From positions 1 to 14,511 of the forward strand of contig CAZDHT010000124.1 of NCBI GenBank assembly GCA_964505325.1: a DNA stretch of 14,511 nucleotides. Direction: 5' to 3'. Made by a program: the position numbers and the translations under genes. The notes below the pieces were generated by a model. It worked only from the letters and a program-made list of their open reading frames with translations, did no database searches and had not been told where the DNA came from. Each line of letters starts with the position of its first letter. Positions within the stretch are counted from its first letter, which is position 1. The stretch is from CAZDHT01 sp964505325. Its GTDB lineage: Bacteria > Planctomycetota > PUPC01. Shown in pieces: positions 1-6,487 of the stretch.

Positions 1-1107
1 GAGTTCACGCGCGCCGCTGAAGTCGCCGGCCCGGACGAGCTCGTTCGCCCGCGCCACCTGCTTTTCGTATTCCTGCCTCGCGTCGCGTCGGAAGCGCTGC
101 CGCTCGTTGTCCGCCCGTCTGCCCGACGTGGTGCCGTGGTAATCCTGCGCGACCTTCTTCATGGTTTCCATTGCCCGGCCGTACTTCCGCCCGTTGTCGA
201 CGAACTTCTGGGCTTTGAGCAGCGCCTCCCTGTACGCGGTTTTTGCCTCGAGCTCCCGCCTTTCGGCGTCCGACAGTTTGGGCTGCGGATCGGTCGGCTT
301 GGGCGTGGTTAGTCCCTTGTCCGGGTCAGCCGCCTTCGTTGTGCTGAGTTCGGGACGTTTCTTGAGTTGTTCGATCTCGGCGAAAGCCGTTTTTAACTTC
401 GCCCGCAGATCCGTGTTCTCTCGCTCCAGAAGCTCGGCGGCGCGCTGCTGCTCCCCCTCCAGGTCGGACAGCGCGACCCTTGCCTTGGCCTGAAGGACGG
501 GGTCGACGATGCGTTTGGCCGTGTCACGGTAGATCTCGATTTTCTTCTTGTAGTCTTTGGGGTCGGTCTTGACCCAATCCTCAATAAGCTGGACGATCCG
601 CCGGTCGTTGGCGGCGGCCGTCTCTGCTTCGTCACCCGGCGGGGTCTCCTGCTTCGCCTTCGCGGCTGGCTGGGGTTGGCCGTTCTTTTCCACGAGCGTC
701 TTCACCAGCAGCGCCCCCAGCACCATGGTGGAGGCAATGAAAACGGCCAGCACGATGGCGAGGACCTGAACGCCCGTGTTCCGTTTGCGGCGCGGGGTTG
801 CCGGGCTTGTCACCTCAAGCTCCTCGAGTTCCGACTTGCTCACCCCTACCGGACGCGCCGAGGCGATCACGCCGCTCCCCTGCCGGCCTCCGATCTCGCT
901 GCCGCAGTGCGTGCAGGTGTATTTGTCACCGTGAAGCATTGCCGTCGTCTGCTTGCCGCAGTGTGGACAGCGCATCTTCTTCGGCTGCCCCATCTTCAGC
1001 ACGCATTCGGGGCAGTAAAGCTTGCCGTCCACTTCCCGGAACGTATTGTTGTCCAGGTCTTTCAGCGACATCCCCCGGCCACAGGCGCTGCAAGTGGTCT
1101 CTTCCAT
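1..1107 (-). CDS. Zinc-ribbon, single-pass membrane protein with coiled-coil C-terminal region (C-terminus cut by window edge)
   Basis: The frame is open from an ATG at 1107 to the window edge, giving 369 codons without a stop. The N-terminus carries four CxxC pairs: C6/C9, C32/C35, C47/C50 and C65/C68. They suggest two zinc-binding units, the second a short zinc ribbon (CPHC...CTHC). A basic stretch (RRKR, about 106-109) precedes one membrane helix at about 112-135. The remainder is highly charged with long predicted helices (about 165-240 and 265-369), consistent with a coiled coil or TPR-like region outside the membrane. AGGAAG lies about 9 bases before the ATG, and a promoter fits at 1155-1183. 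By topology the zinc ribbons should be cytoplasmic and the long helical part periplasmic. Zinc-ribbon plus one-helix proteins are common in planctomycete-like genomes, but I recognise no named family, so the function is unknown. Confidence 0.85.
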   Translation of the reverse strand, partial: MEETTCSACGRGMSLKDLDNNTFREVDGKLYCPECVLKMGQPKKMRCPHCGKQTTAMLHGDKYTCTHCGSEIGGRQGSGVIASARPVGVSKSELEELEVTSPATPRRKRNTGVQVLAIVLAVFIASTMVLGALLVKTLVEKNGQPQPAAKAKQETPPGDEAETAAANDRRIVQLIEDWVKTDPKDYKKKIEIYRDTAKRIVDPVLQAKARVALSDLEGEQQRAAELLERENTDLRAKLKTAFAEIEQLKKRPELSTTKAADPDKGLTTPKPTDPQPKLSDAERRELEAKTAYREALLKAQKFVDNGRKYGRAMETMKKVAQDYHGTTSGRRADNERQRFRRDARQEYEKQVARANELVRAGDFSGAREL

Positions 1108-1154
1108 GGTCGCAGCTTCCTATTCGTGCCAAACGGAGATCTGCCTCTATAGGA

Positions 1155-1183
1155 ATGGTACTCCACGTTACGGAATCAGTCAA
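1155..1183 (-). promoter_or_regulatory. Sigma-70-type promoter for the zinc-ribbon gene
   Basis: Read on the minus strand, TTGACT (1178-1183) and TACCAT (1155-1160) are separated by 17 bases. Transcription would begin near 1148, leaving a leader of about 40 bases with an AGGAAG ribosome site before the ATG at 1107. The -35 matches consensus at five of six bases and the -10 at four of six. Confidence 0.5.
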
Positions 1184-1206
1184 GGACGCGAACGTCTCGG
1201 ACGCCT

Positions 1207-1223
1207 CCGTGTTTCATACACGG
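1207..1223. promoter_or_regulatory. Inverted repeat in the divergent intergenic region
   Basis: CCGTGT and ACACGG form perfect 6-base arms around a 5-base centre, between the divergent zinc-ribbon and acetyltransferase genes. It sits upstream of both predicted promoters, where an operator or activator site could act on either. No U-tract follows, so it is not an intrinsic terminator. The function is unproven. Confidence 0.3.
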
Positions 1224-1263
1224 TTGCGGCGTCAGTTATTGCACGCCTCGGGCGCGATTTCCC

Positions 1264-1291
1264 TTGCATCGCGTAACCATCGCAATACGAT
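1264..1291 (+). promoter_or_regulatory. Putative promoter for the GNAT gene
   Basis: TTGCAT (1264-1269) and TACGAT (1286-1291) lie 16 bases apart. Transcription would start near 1298, just upstream of the GAGGAG ribosome site and the ATG at 1325. This argues against an upstream in-frame GTG at 1295, which would lie at or before the transcript start. Confidence 0.4.
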
Positions 1292-1324
1292 TACGTGCCG
1301 TTACAGCAGAGGAGAGGAGCCAGC

Positions 1325-2470
1325 ATGGGACACAACAGCCCAGGCTTCGAAGGGCCCAGAGGCACCAGGCCGGACGAGACCAAGAGGGTGATCGAGTTGG
1401 TCAACCGCGTCTTCCGGGGCGATGTGCAAGGCGACATGTACAGGCGCTTTCCGGTGCTTTTCGGCGACGAGAACCTGGGGAACTGCCGGATTGTGCTCGA
1501 CGCCGGCCGGCCGGTTTCACATATTGCGTACCTCCCGCGCGATGCGGTCATCGGCGGCCCGACCATCTCCGTCGCTTGCATGGGCGCCGTATGCACGGAC
1601 GAGGAGTACCGCGGCCGTGGCATCGCCAGCAGGATCCTCGACGACTGCGAGCGGAGAATGCAGGAGCAAGGCGTGGACGTCGTCATTATCTCCGGGGGAC
1701 GGGGCCTGTATCTGCGGTGGGGCGCGCGGACCGTCGGCGAGCGGTACGAATACAGGATCACGCACGAGGACGCCCCGGCGCTCGCGGATGATTCAATGAC
1801 GGTACGGCCGGGCGGGCCCGACGACACCTCGGTTCTCGCGGCCTTGTACGACACGAACCCGGTCCGGTTCGTTCGCTCACAGGAAGACTGGCAGACCTGG
1901 CTGACCGCGGGCCGCTGCTCGAACGCCGTAGGGTGCCCGATGATCGGGCAGGTCGACGGCAAGCCCGTCGCGTACGTCGTCCACAAGTACGAGAACATCC
2001 GCCAAGAACTCATCTCGGCAGCCGGAGAATGGGCCGGCGCGCCGGAGCACGTCGCCGGGATACTTGCCGTGCTGGCGACCGACCGCGAGCGGGATTACGT
2101 GGAAGTCAGCGCGGACCCCATCGCCGACGGCGGGCTCGTCCGACTGCTGGACGGCGCGGGCATCTACCGCAAGGTGACCCCCTTCGGCGCGACCGTTAAG
2201 GTACTCCGCCCGTCGGTGCTGTTCGAGAAACTGCGCGCGCGGTTGGAGTCACCCGCGCGCGACATCCGGATGACGGACGGCGGCGGCGGCGCGAGGCTGG
2301 AGCTGGGCGCCGACGAGCTCGCCTTGCCCGCCGAGGACGTGGCCCGCGCGTTCTTCGGTGACCCAGAGAGCGCCGTGCCGAAGAAGTTCGACGCGGCAGG
2401 AGCGCTCCGCCGAGCGGTGTTGGACACGTTTCCGCTCCCCCTCCCCCACTACGGCTACAACTACGCCTAG
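1325..2470 (+). CDS. GNAT-family N-acetyltransferase with tandem-domain, Eis-like layout
   Basis: The 381-residue protein should transfer an acetyl group from acetyl-CoA to an amine; the substrate is not known. The N-terminal GNAT fold contains the acetyl-CoA-binding signature at about residues 89-104 (VCTDEEYRGRGIASRIL, fitting R-x-x-G-x-A). A second, more divergent GNAT-like half spans about 155-290. A C-terminal segment (about 295-381) includes ADELALPAEDVARAFFG. Two GNAT halves plus a C-terminal domain in about 380-400 residues resembles the Eis layout, in which the last domain is sterol-carrier-like; this is inference from length and motif order. The ATG at 1325 has GAGGAG at a good distance. 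The final TAG overlaps the stop codon of the opposing HAD gene. The gene appears to be transcribed alone. Confidence 0.9.
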   Translation: MGHNSPGFEGPRGTRPDETKRVIELVNRVFRGDVQGDMYRRFPVLFGDENLGNCRIVLDAGRPVSHIAYLPRDAVIGGPTISVACMGAVCTDEEYRGRGIASRILDDCERRMQEQGVDVVIISGGRGLYLRWGARTVGERYEYRITHEDAPALADDSMTVRPGGPDDTSVLAALYDTNPVRFVRSQEDWQTWLTAGRCSNAVGCPMIGQVDGKPVAYVVHKYENIRQELISAAGEWAGAPEHVAGILAVLATDRERDYVEVSADPIADGGLVRLLDGAGIYRKVTPFGATVKVLRPSVLFEKLRARLESPARDIRMTDGGGGARLELGADELALPAEDVARAFFGDPESAVPKKFDAAGALRRAVLDTFPLPLPHYGYNYA

Positions 2471-3126
2471 CCGGACTTCCGTTCGAGCGATTCGACGAGT
2501 TCGACGATGGCGTCCGTGTCGGCCATGCTCTCGATCACGGCATCCGCGCCGGGAAGCTGGTCAGGGGGGAACGTACTCGAGAACGCGATGACGTGCATCC
2601 CCGCCGCCTTCGCCGATTCGATGCCGGAGACGGAGTCCTCAAATGCCGTGCAATGCTGCGGCTCAACTCCCAGCCGCTCGGCACACATGAGATATGGTTC
2701 CGGGTGCGGCTTGTGCCGGCAGACGTCTTCGTTGGTGACGATGGCGCTCACGAGCTCTGCCAGGCCGAAGCGCTCGAGCACCGTGTTGACCGCCGCCAGC
2801 ATCGCCGAGCTTGCGACGCCGATCCGCCGAGTCTTCGCCAGGCGACGCATTAGTTCGGGCAGCCCCTCAAACGTCTCGGACTCGGCGGCGACCATCCTGA
2901 GGAAATGGCCCCGCTTCTCGTCCCGCAATGCCTCCGGCGTGTCCGGCAGGCCGAACCTCTCGATTACCACGCCGGCGAAGGTCAGGTCGTGCCGCCCGAT
3001 GCTCCAGGTATAGTCCGTGTCGGACACCACGACACCGCGCGGGCCGAATACCTTTTCCCACGCGACGCGATGCAGGGGCTCGCTGTTCACGAGCACGCCG
3101 TCGTTGTCGAACAGTACCGCGTTCAT
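2467..3126 (-). CDS. HAD-superfamily hydrolase, beta-phosphoglucomutase/phosphatase-like
   Basis: This 219-residue soluble protein has all four HAD motifs. Motif I is FDNDGVLVNS, with nucleophile D7 and acid/base D9. Motif II is S106 in GVASSA, motif III is K139 in RHKPHPEPY, and motif IV is E163/D164 in FEDS. A helical cap between about 16 and 85 places it in the subfamily I group that includes beta-phosphoglucomutases and sugar-phosphate phosphatases. The exact substrate cannot be read from sequence. The ATG at 3126 puts the nucleophile at residue 7, as is usual. A TTG at 3168 overlapping the stop of the upstream pilT-like gene would add 14 polar residues and is the alternative start if translation is coupled. 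It lies 38 bases downstream of that gene and is probably co-transcribed with it. Confidence 0.9.
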   Translation of the reverse strand: MNAVLFDNDGVLVNSEPLHRVAWEKVFGPRGVVVSDTDYTWSIGRHDLTFAGVVIERFGLPDTPEALRDEKRGHFLRMVAAESETFEGLPELMRRLAKTRRIGVASSAMLAAVNTVLERFGLAELVSAIVTNEDVCRHKPHPEPYLMCAERLGVEPQHCTAFEDSVSGIESAKAAGMHVIAFSSTFPPDQLPGADAVIESMADTDAIVELVESLERKSG

Positions 3127-3164
3127 CCGGCTGGTGGTACGAGAAGCTGGGCGGGAAGCTTCGG

Positions 3165-4271
3165 TCAATTGATCTCAAGTCCGTCGAAGAGGGACTGGAG
3201 CGCGTCGGGGTTGGGTGCGTTCGCCAGGGCCTCACGTTTCGTGACCAGATGCCTCTGGGCCAAATCGTGGATGCTGTGGGTGAAGTCGATCATGCCCTCG
3301 CTGCCGCTTCGGCGCATTACGTCCTGGATTTTCTGATCTTCGCCCTCGTCGATGTGTTTTTGGATGGGCGGGGTGCAGATCATCACTTCATACGCCGGCA
3401 CGCGACGGCGCCCCGGCTTCATGGAGCGCAGAAGCTTCTGGCAGAGCACGGCGCGGAGATTGAACACCAGGCTCTTGCGCACCTGGCGTTGCCTGTCGCC
3501 GGGGAAGAGGTCAAGCAGGCGGCCGATCGCCTGGGGCGCGCTGGCGGCGTGGAGCGTCCCGAACACCAGGTGGCCGGTCTCGGCGGCGCCCAGGCCCGTG
3601 GCAACCGTCTCTGCGTCCCGCATCTCCCCCATCAGGATGACGTCGGGGTCCTCGCGCAGCGCGTACTTGAGCGCGCTTTCAAACGTGTTAGCGTCGATTC
3701 CGATCTCACGCTGGTTGATGAGCGCCTTGTCGTCCTGGAAGATGTATTCGATCGGGTCTTCCAGCGTCAGGATGTGGCATTTCCGTGTGTGATTGATGTG
3801 GTCGATCATGGCGGCGAGGGTGGTGGACTTGCCGCTGCCGGTCGCCCCGGCCAGGACGACCAGGCCGGAATCGCTCTTGCAGATTCGTTTGAGCGTGGCC
3901 GCCGGCATCAACAGTTCTTCAAACGTCGGGACGACCGGGTTCACGTAGCGCGCCGCCATGCTGACCACGCCCCGCTGATAGAAGATGTTGACCCGCACCC
4001 GGCACTCCTTGGCGGTCGAGTGCGCCAGGTCGACGCTGCCGGTGGCCTGGAGCACTTCGCGTTGGTCGTCGTTGAGGGTCGAGAACGCGAGCGACTCGGC
4101 CTGCTCGACGGTGACGGGCGGCATGTCCAGCGATCGCAGGACCCCGCCGATGCGCATCATGATGGGCGAGCCGACCTTCAGGTGCAGATCGGATGCGCCC
4201 AACTGCGGCATCGTGTCGAAGAACACATCGATTCCCGCTTCGTCGGCGGGGCGGTCGCTACGATACGGCAT
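3165..4271 (-). CDS. pilT: PilT-like type IV pilus twitching/retraction ATPase
   Basis: The 368-residue protein is a hexameric secretion-type ATPase that would drive pilus depolymerisation at the inner membrane. Visible motifs in order are SDLHL (27-31), Walker A GATGSGKST (142-150), Asp box LEDPIEY (170-176), Walker B VILMGEMRD (211-219) and His box HLVFGTLH (234-241). The length and the C-terminal helical part match PilT rather than the longer PilB assembly ATPases, and the N-terminal extension and CxxC zinc motif of PilB are absent. An upstream in-frame start at 4343 is excluded because a strong promoter (4311-4339) lies inside it. The ATG at 4271 has GGAGG five bases upstream. No other pilus gene is nearby, and it appears to form a two-gene unit with the HAD phosphatase. 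It could be a PilU-like paralogue. Confidence 0.92.
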   Translation of the reverse strand: MPYRSDRPADEAGIDVFFDTMPQLGASDLHLKVGSPIMMRIGGVLRSLDMPPVTVEQAESLAFSTLNDDQREVLQATGSVDLAHSTAKECRVRVNIFYQRGVVSMAARYVNPVVPTFEELLMPAATLKRICKSDSGLVVLAGATGSGKSTTLAAMIDHINHTRKCHILTLEDPIEYIFQDDKALINQREIGIDANTFESALKYALREDPDVILMGEMRDAETVATGLGAAETGHLVFGTLHAASAPQAIGRLLDLFPGDRQRQVRKSLVFNLRAVLCQKLLRSMKPGRRRVPAYEVMICTPPIQKHIDEGEDQKIQDVMRRSGSEGMIDFTHSIHDLAQRHLVTKREALANAPNPDALQSLFDGLEIN

Positions 4272-4310
4272 CCGGGCCTCCATTCCTGTCGAGCAGCCCA
4301 TGGGCCGCGG

Positions 4311-4339
4311 ATTATACGAAGGCGCACAAATCCTTTCAA
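4311..4339 (-). promoter_or_regulatory. Strong sigma-70-type promoter for the pilT-like gene
   Basis: On the minus strand, TTGAAA (4334-4339) and a perfect TATAAT (4311-4316) are separated by 17 bases. The transcript should begin near 4304, leaving about 30 bases before the ATG at 4271, with GGAGG at 4277-4281. It separates the pilT-HAD unit from the upstream homocysteine gene, which ends at 4471. Confidence 0.75.
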
Positions 4340-4470
4340 GCACCTCAGGTCAGTTACATGTTCGGCTGTTAGGGCGGTAAGTTCAGCGGAGTTGTCGTTT
4401 CGAGAACCGGAGCGGGACACAGCGGAGCCCTACTAGCCCTCCAGCGGAAGGCCCCGTTGTTCCGGCTGCG

Positions 4471-5679
4471 CTATCCGTTGATGGGGCGTTCGTTGAGCGG
4501 CTTGCACGCGTAGCCCTCACCGGCGCTCGGCAGCGGCTGGACCGGCTCGCCGAGCAGGAACTCGCCCTTCTGGATCCACTCCTTGAGGATCTCCGTGATC
4601 TCGACCGCCTTGGGATAGCTGGACAGTGCCGCGGTCGGCACTTCCTTGCCCTGGACGGTGATCTTGCCGGCCCGGAGTTCCGCGTAGGTGACCTCGCCCA
4701 GGTCGCCCGGCTTGCAGTTCGGATACGCTTCGCTGTAGTCGATGATCGGGGCGGTGATGTCGGCGTCGGTCACGGCCGTGTACTGGCAGATCTCCTCGTT
4801 CAGGATGGGGATGGGAATTCCGAGCCCGACGGTCAGCGTGCATCCGTAGCCGCGGAAGGACGTGCCCACCAGGAATTCGGGCGACATGTGCTTCAGGTCG
4901 CCGAGCACGGCGAGCGTTCCGGCGCCGCCCCGGGGCACGCCGTTGTCCCGGCGCGGGACGTTCGGGTTGTGCTGGGTGCCGTGCCACACGATGTAGCCGA
5001 CGCCGCCGCCGAGGAAGATCCGCGTACCGATGCCCAGCGTCTTGTAGTACGGATCGTTAAGCAGCGGTGAAAGCTGCCCCGCGCTGCAGTAGTTGGCGTT
5101 GCCCAGATTCGCCTTCAGCACGCCCATGTACGTGTAGATGATCCGGTCCGACACGTTGACCGCGCAGTTGTAATTCTGGTAGCAGTTGCGCGGGTTGAAC
5201 AGGACCGCCTCGTTCAGATCCTTGATGTTGATGTACGTTTCGAGCTTCCTGCGCGGGTAGCAGTCCGTCCCGTAGGCGCGGGCGACGAGCCCGATGTCCT
5301 TGCCCGCCACCAGGTCCTGGATGACGTGGCCACCGCCATACTTGAACGCGCCCGGGTAGACCTTGTTGAGCGGGTCATCCTCGGCCACTGCGGTGGCGCC
5401 GATCTGGATGTCGACCGCGGCGAGGCCGGCGTACACGGGCACATCATTCAGTGTGGTCTTGCCGCCGCCGAACTTCATGCGCGGGCTGGTGTGGCCCACG
5501 TTCAGGTAGGCGCCCGAGGAACACATCGGCCCGAACGTCCCCGTGGTGACTACGTCCACCTCTTCCGCCGCCTTCTTGACCCCTTTCTCGGCGACGATGT
5601 CGATGATCTCCGCCGCGGTTACGACCACCGCCGCTCCCTTTCGTATCTTCTCGTTGATCTCGGCTACGGTCTTCGGCAC
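4471..5679 (-). CDS. Homocysteine biosynthesis protein (DUF39/HcyBio family)
   Basis: This 402-residue protein matches the DUF39/HcyBio family. In methanogens and some anaerobic bacteria that family is implicated in making homocysteine from aspartate semialdehyde and sulfide, bypassing the O-acetyl- or O-succinylhomoserine route. Conserved-looking features include TGTFGPMCSSGAYLNVG with C53, GGGKTTLNDVPVYAG (about 71-85), AYGTDCYPRRK with C140, and FLGGGVGYIVWHGTQH. The two cysteines are candidates for carrying sulfur. The archaeal versions I know have C-terminal CBS domains; this one lacks them, leaving about the length expected for the core domain alone. A perfect AGGAGG six bases before the GTG fixes the start at 5679. 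It lies 68 bases downstream of the helix-turn-helix/two-CW gene on the same strand with no convincing promoter between them, so the two are probably co-transcribed. The partner ferredoxin-like protein known beside some archaeal homologues is not in this window. Confidence 0.9.
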   Translation of the reverse strand: MPKTVAEINEKIRKGAAVVVTAAEIIDIVAEKGVKKAAEEVDVVTTGTFGPMCSSGAYLNVGHTSPRMKFGGGKTTLNDVPVYAGLAAVDIQIGATAVAEDDPLNKVYPGAFKYGGGHVIQDLVAGKDIGLVARAYGTDCYPRRKLETYINIKDLNEAVLFNPRNCYQNYNCAVNVSDRIIYTYMGVLKANLGNANYCSAGQLSPLLNDPYYKTLGIGTRIFLGGGVGYIVWHGTQHNPNVPRRDNGVPRGGAGTLAVLGDLKHMSPEFLVGTSFRGYGCTLTVGLGIPIPILNEEICQYTAVTDADITAPIIDYSEAYPNCKPGDLGEVTYAELRAGKITVQGKEVPTAALSSYPKAVEITEILKEWIQKGEFLLGEPVQPLPSAGEGYACKPLNERPING

Positions 5680-5685
5680 GCTGCA

Positions 5686-5691
5686 CCTCCT
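5686..5691 (-). promoter_or_regulatory. Ribosome binding site that fixes a GTG start
   Basis: A perfect AGGAGG on the minus strand is followed by a 6-base spacer and the GTG at 5679. No in-frame ATG is better placed, so the homocysteine synthesis gene starts at GTG. Confidence 0.85.
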
Positions 5692-5747
5692 GGCGAATCG
5701 TTCACCTGAGAGTCAAACCATCGTTTCAGACATCATCGGAAGAGAGT

Positions 5748-6290
5748 TCAGGAGAGGGCCCTTTCGGGCCTGGACATGCCACATAGGGCGTGCTTCCCCC
5801 GTCCGGCCGCGGTGGCCGCGACCGTACGTCTGCGTTTCGGTGCAGAGCGCGGCCGAGCGCCGCTTCCGGCCTTCTGACGGCTTCGCCCGTCGCGCAAGAG
5901 CTTGAAGACCGCGCACTCCGGGCAGTTGGTGCCGCGGGCGCCCGCGGCGGGCCGGCTGTCACCGGCGCAGAAACTCCCCGTGAGCAGCCAGCACATCTCG
6001 CCCTGGTTGAGCTTGTATGCGGGGCATGCGAGGCGCGCCGGAGCCGCACACCGCTTGACCTCCCAGCAGTTGGCGGCGCACTGATGCGTGCCAAGACGAT
6101 GCGAAGCCAGAAGCAACGTCAGGATTCGGACGCGACGCGGCGAGGGGCGCCGCGTGCCCAGTTCGTAGCTCCGCGCCACGTCCGCAGAAACACCCAGCAG
6201 CTCGGCGAACTCCTCCAGGCTCCTGCCGAGCCCGCGACGGATTTCGGCGATCAGTCCTGGCGAGACGGATTGAATCCTCAACGGAATCAT
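5748..6290 (-). CDS. XRE-like helix-turn-helix protein with two-CW type cysteine-rich domain (putative regulator)
   Basis: The 180-residue protein has an XRE-like helix-turn-helix at about residues 12-60 (LIAEIRRGLGRSLEEFAELL, then YELGTRRPS), probably DNA-binding. It is followed by a cysteine cluster at C71, C75, C81, C89, C100, C108, C123 and C126. The cluster includes two Cys-Trp pairs (NCWEVKRC and MCWLLTGSFC) and ends with NCPECAVFKLL. This matches my recollection of the two-CW domain, often found in anaerobic delta-proteobacteria and likely to bind metal or an Fe-S cluster. The tail (about 133-180) is basic and disordered-looking. There is no ribosome site; a near-consensus promoter puts transcription start at or next to the ATG, implying a leaderless mRNA. 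A GC hairpin with a GAAA-type loop lies at 5757-5770, inside the 3' end of the gene. The neighbouring homocysteine gene suggests a sulfur- or redox-responsive regulator; that role is inference. Confidence 0.82.
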   Translation of the reverse strand: MIPLRIQSVSPGLIAEIRRGLGRSLEEFAELLGVSADVARSYELGTRRPSPRRVRILTLLLASHRLGTHQCAANCWEVKRCAAPARLACPAYKLNQGEMCWLLTGSFCAGDSRPAAGARGTNCPECAVFKLLRDGRSRQKAGSGARPRSAPKRRRTVAATAAGRGKHALCGMSRPERALS

Positions 6291-6296
6291 ACGCGC

Positions 6297-6325
6297 TTTA
6301 TATCCGAGCGACCGTTCGGTGTCAA
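6297..6325 (-). promoter_or_regulatory. Near-consensus promoter giving a leaderless transcript
   Basis: On the minus strand, TTGACA (6320-6325) and TATAAA (6297-6302) are separated by exactly 17 bases. Only six bases lie between the -10 box and the ATG at 6290, so transcription should begin at or within a base or two of the start codon. The spacer holds an imperfect dyad (CCGA at 6304-6307 and TCGG at 6316-6319, 12 of 16 positions symmetric), a possible operator for the gene's own helix-turn-helix product. Confidence 0.7.
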
Positions 6326-6392
6326 GACAAATTTACCGCGCATTTTCGTAGGATTTCGCCAAAGGACCAACCGCCGCCCTGGTCCGCCGCCG

Positions 6393-6407
6393 CCCTGCTT
6401 CGCAGGG
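6393..6407. other. Short GC-rich hairpin upstream of the lipid kinase promoter
   Basis: CCCTGC and GCAGGG form perfect 6-base arms with a 3-base loop, 15 bases before the -35 box of the lipid kinase promoter. There is no T-run after it, so it is not a standard terminator. It could be a regulatory site or a remnant repeat. The rest of 6326-6421 holds nothing else recognisable. Confidence 0.25.
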
Positions 6408-6421
6408 GCCCTGGCCGTGTT

Positions 6422-6450
6422 TTGACATTTCGTCGTGACGTTGGTAGTAT
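6422..6450 (+). promoter_or_regulatory. Sigma-70-type promoter for the lipid kinase operon
   Basis: TTGACA (6422-6427) and TAGTAT (6445-6450) are separated by 17 bases. Transcription would begin near 6457. This rules out the in-frame upstream starts at 6422 (inside the -35) and 6449 (inside the -10), leaving the ATG at 6488. Confidence 0.65.
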
Positions 6451-6487
6451 GCCCTATCGAGCGCGGGCGTCTCGCAGGGACAGGTCA

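Noticed and set aside
161..493. 110-codon serine-rich open frame on the plus strand
   Set aside because: Antisense to the zinc-ribbon gene's helical region; its serine/arginine bias is typical of a shadow frame.
2928..4436. 502-codon open frame on the plus strand
   Set aside because: It lies antisense to the clear PilT-like gene and part of the HAD gene. Its product is arginine/histidine-rich without motifs, as expected for a shadow frame in GC-rich DNA.
5680..5747. Separate promoter for the homocysteine gene
   Set aside because: A TTGACT-like box is present, but no acceptable -10 follows at 16-18 bases.
5757..5770. Terminator between the HTH gene and the homocysteine gene
   Set aside because: A five-pair hairpin with a GAAA-type loop lies inside the coding end and has no U-tract, so it does not argue against co-transcription.
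6393..6407. Intrinsic terminator
   Set aside because: The hairpin is only six pairs with no T-run on either strand, and no gene ends nearby.
5790..6425. 211-codon open frame on the plus strand
   Set aside because: Antisense to the HTH/two-CW gene, whose ordered cysteines and promoter identify the true strand.
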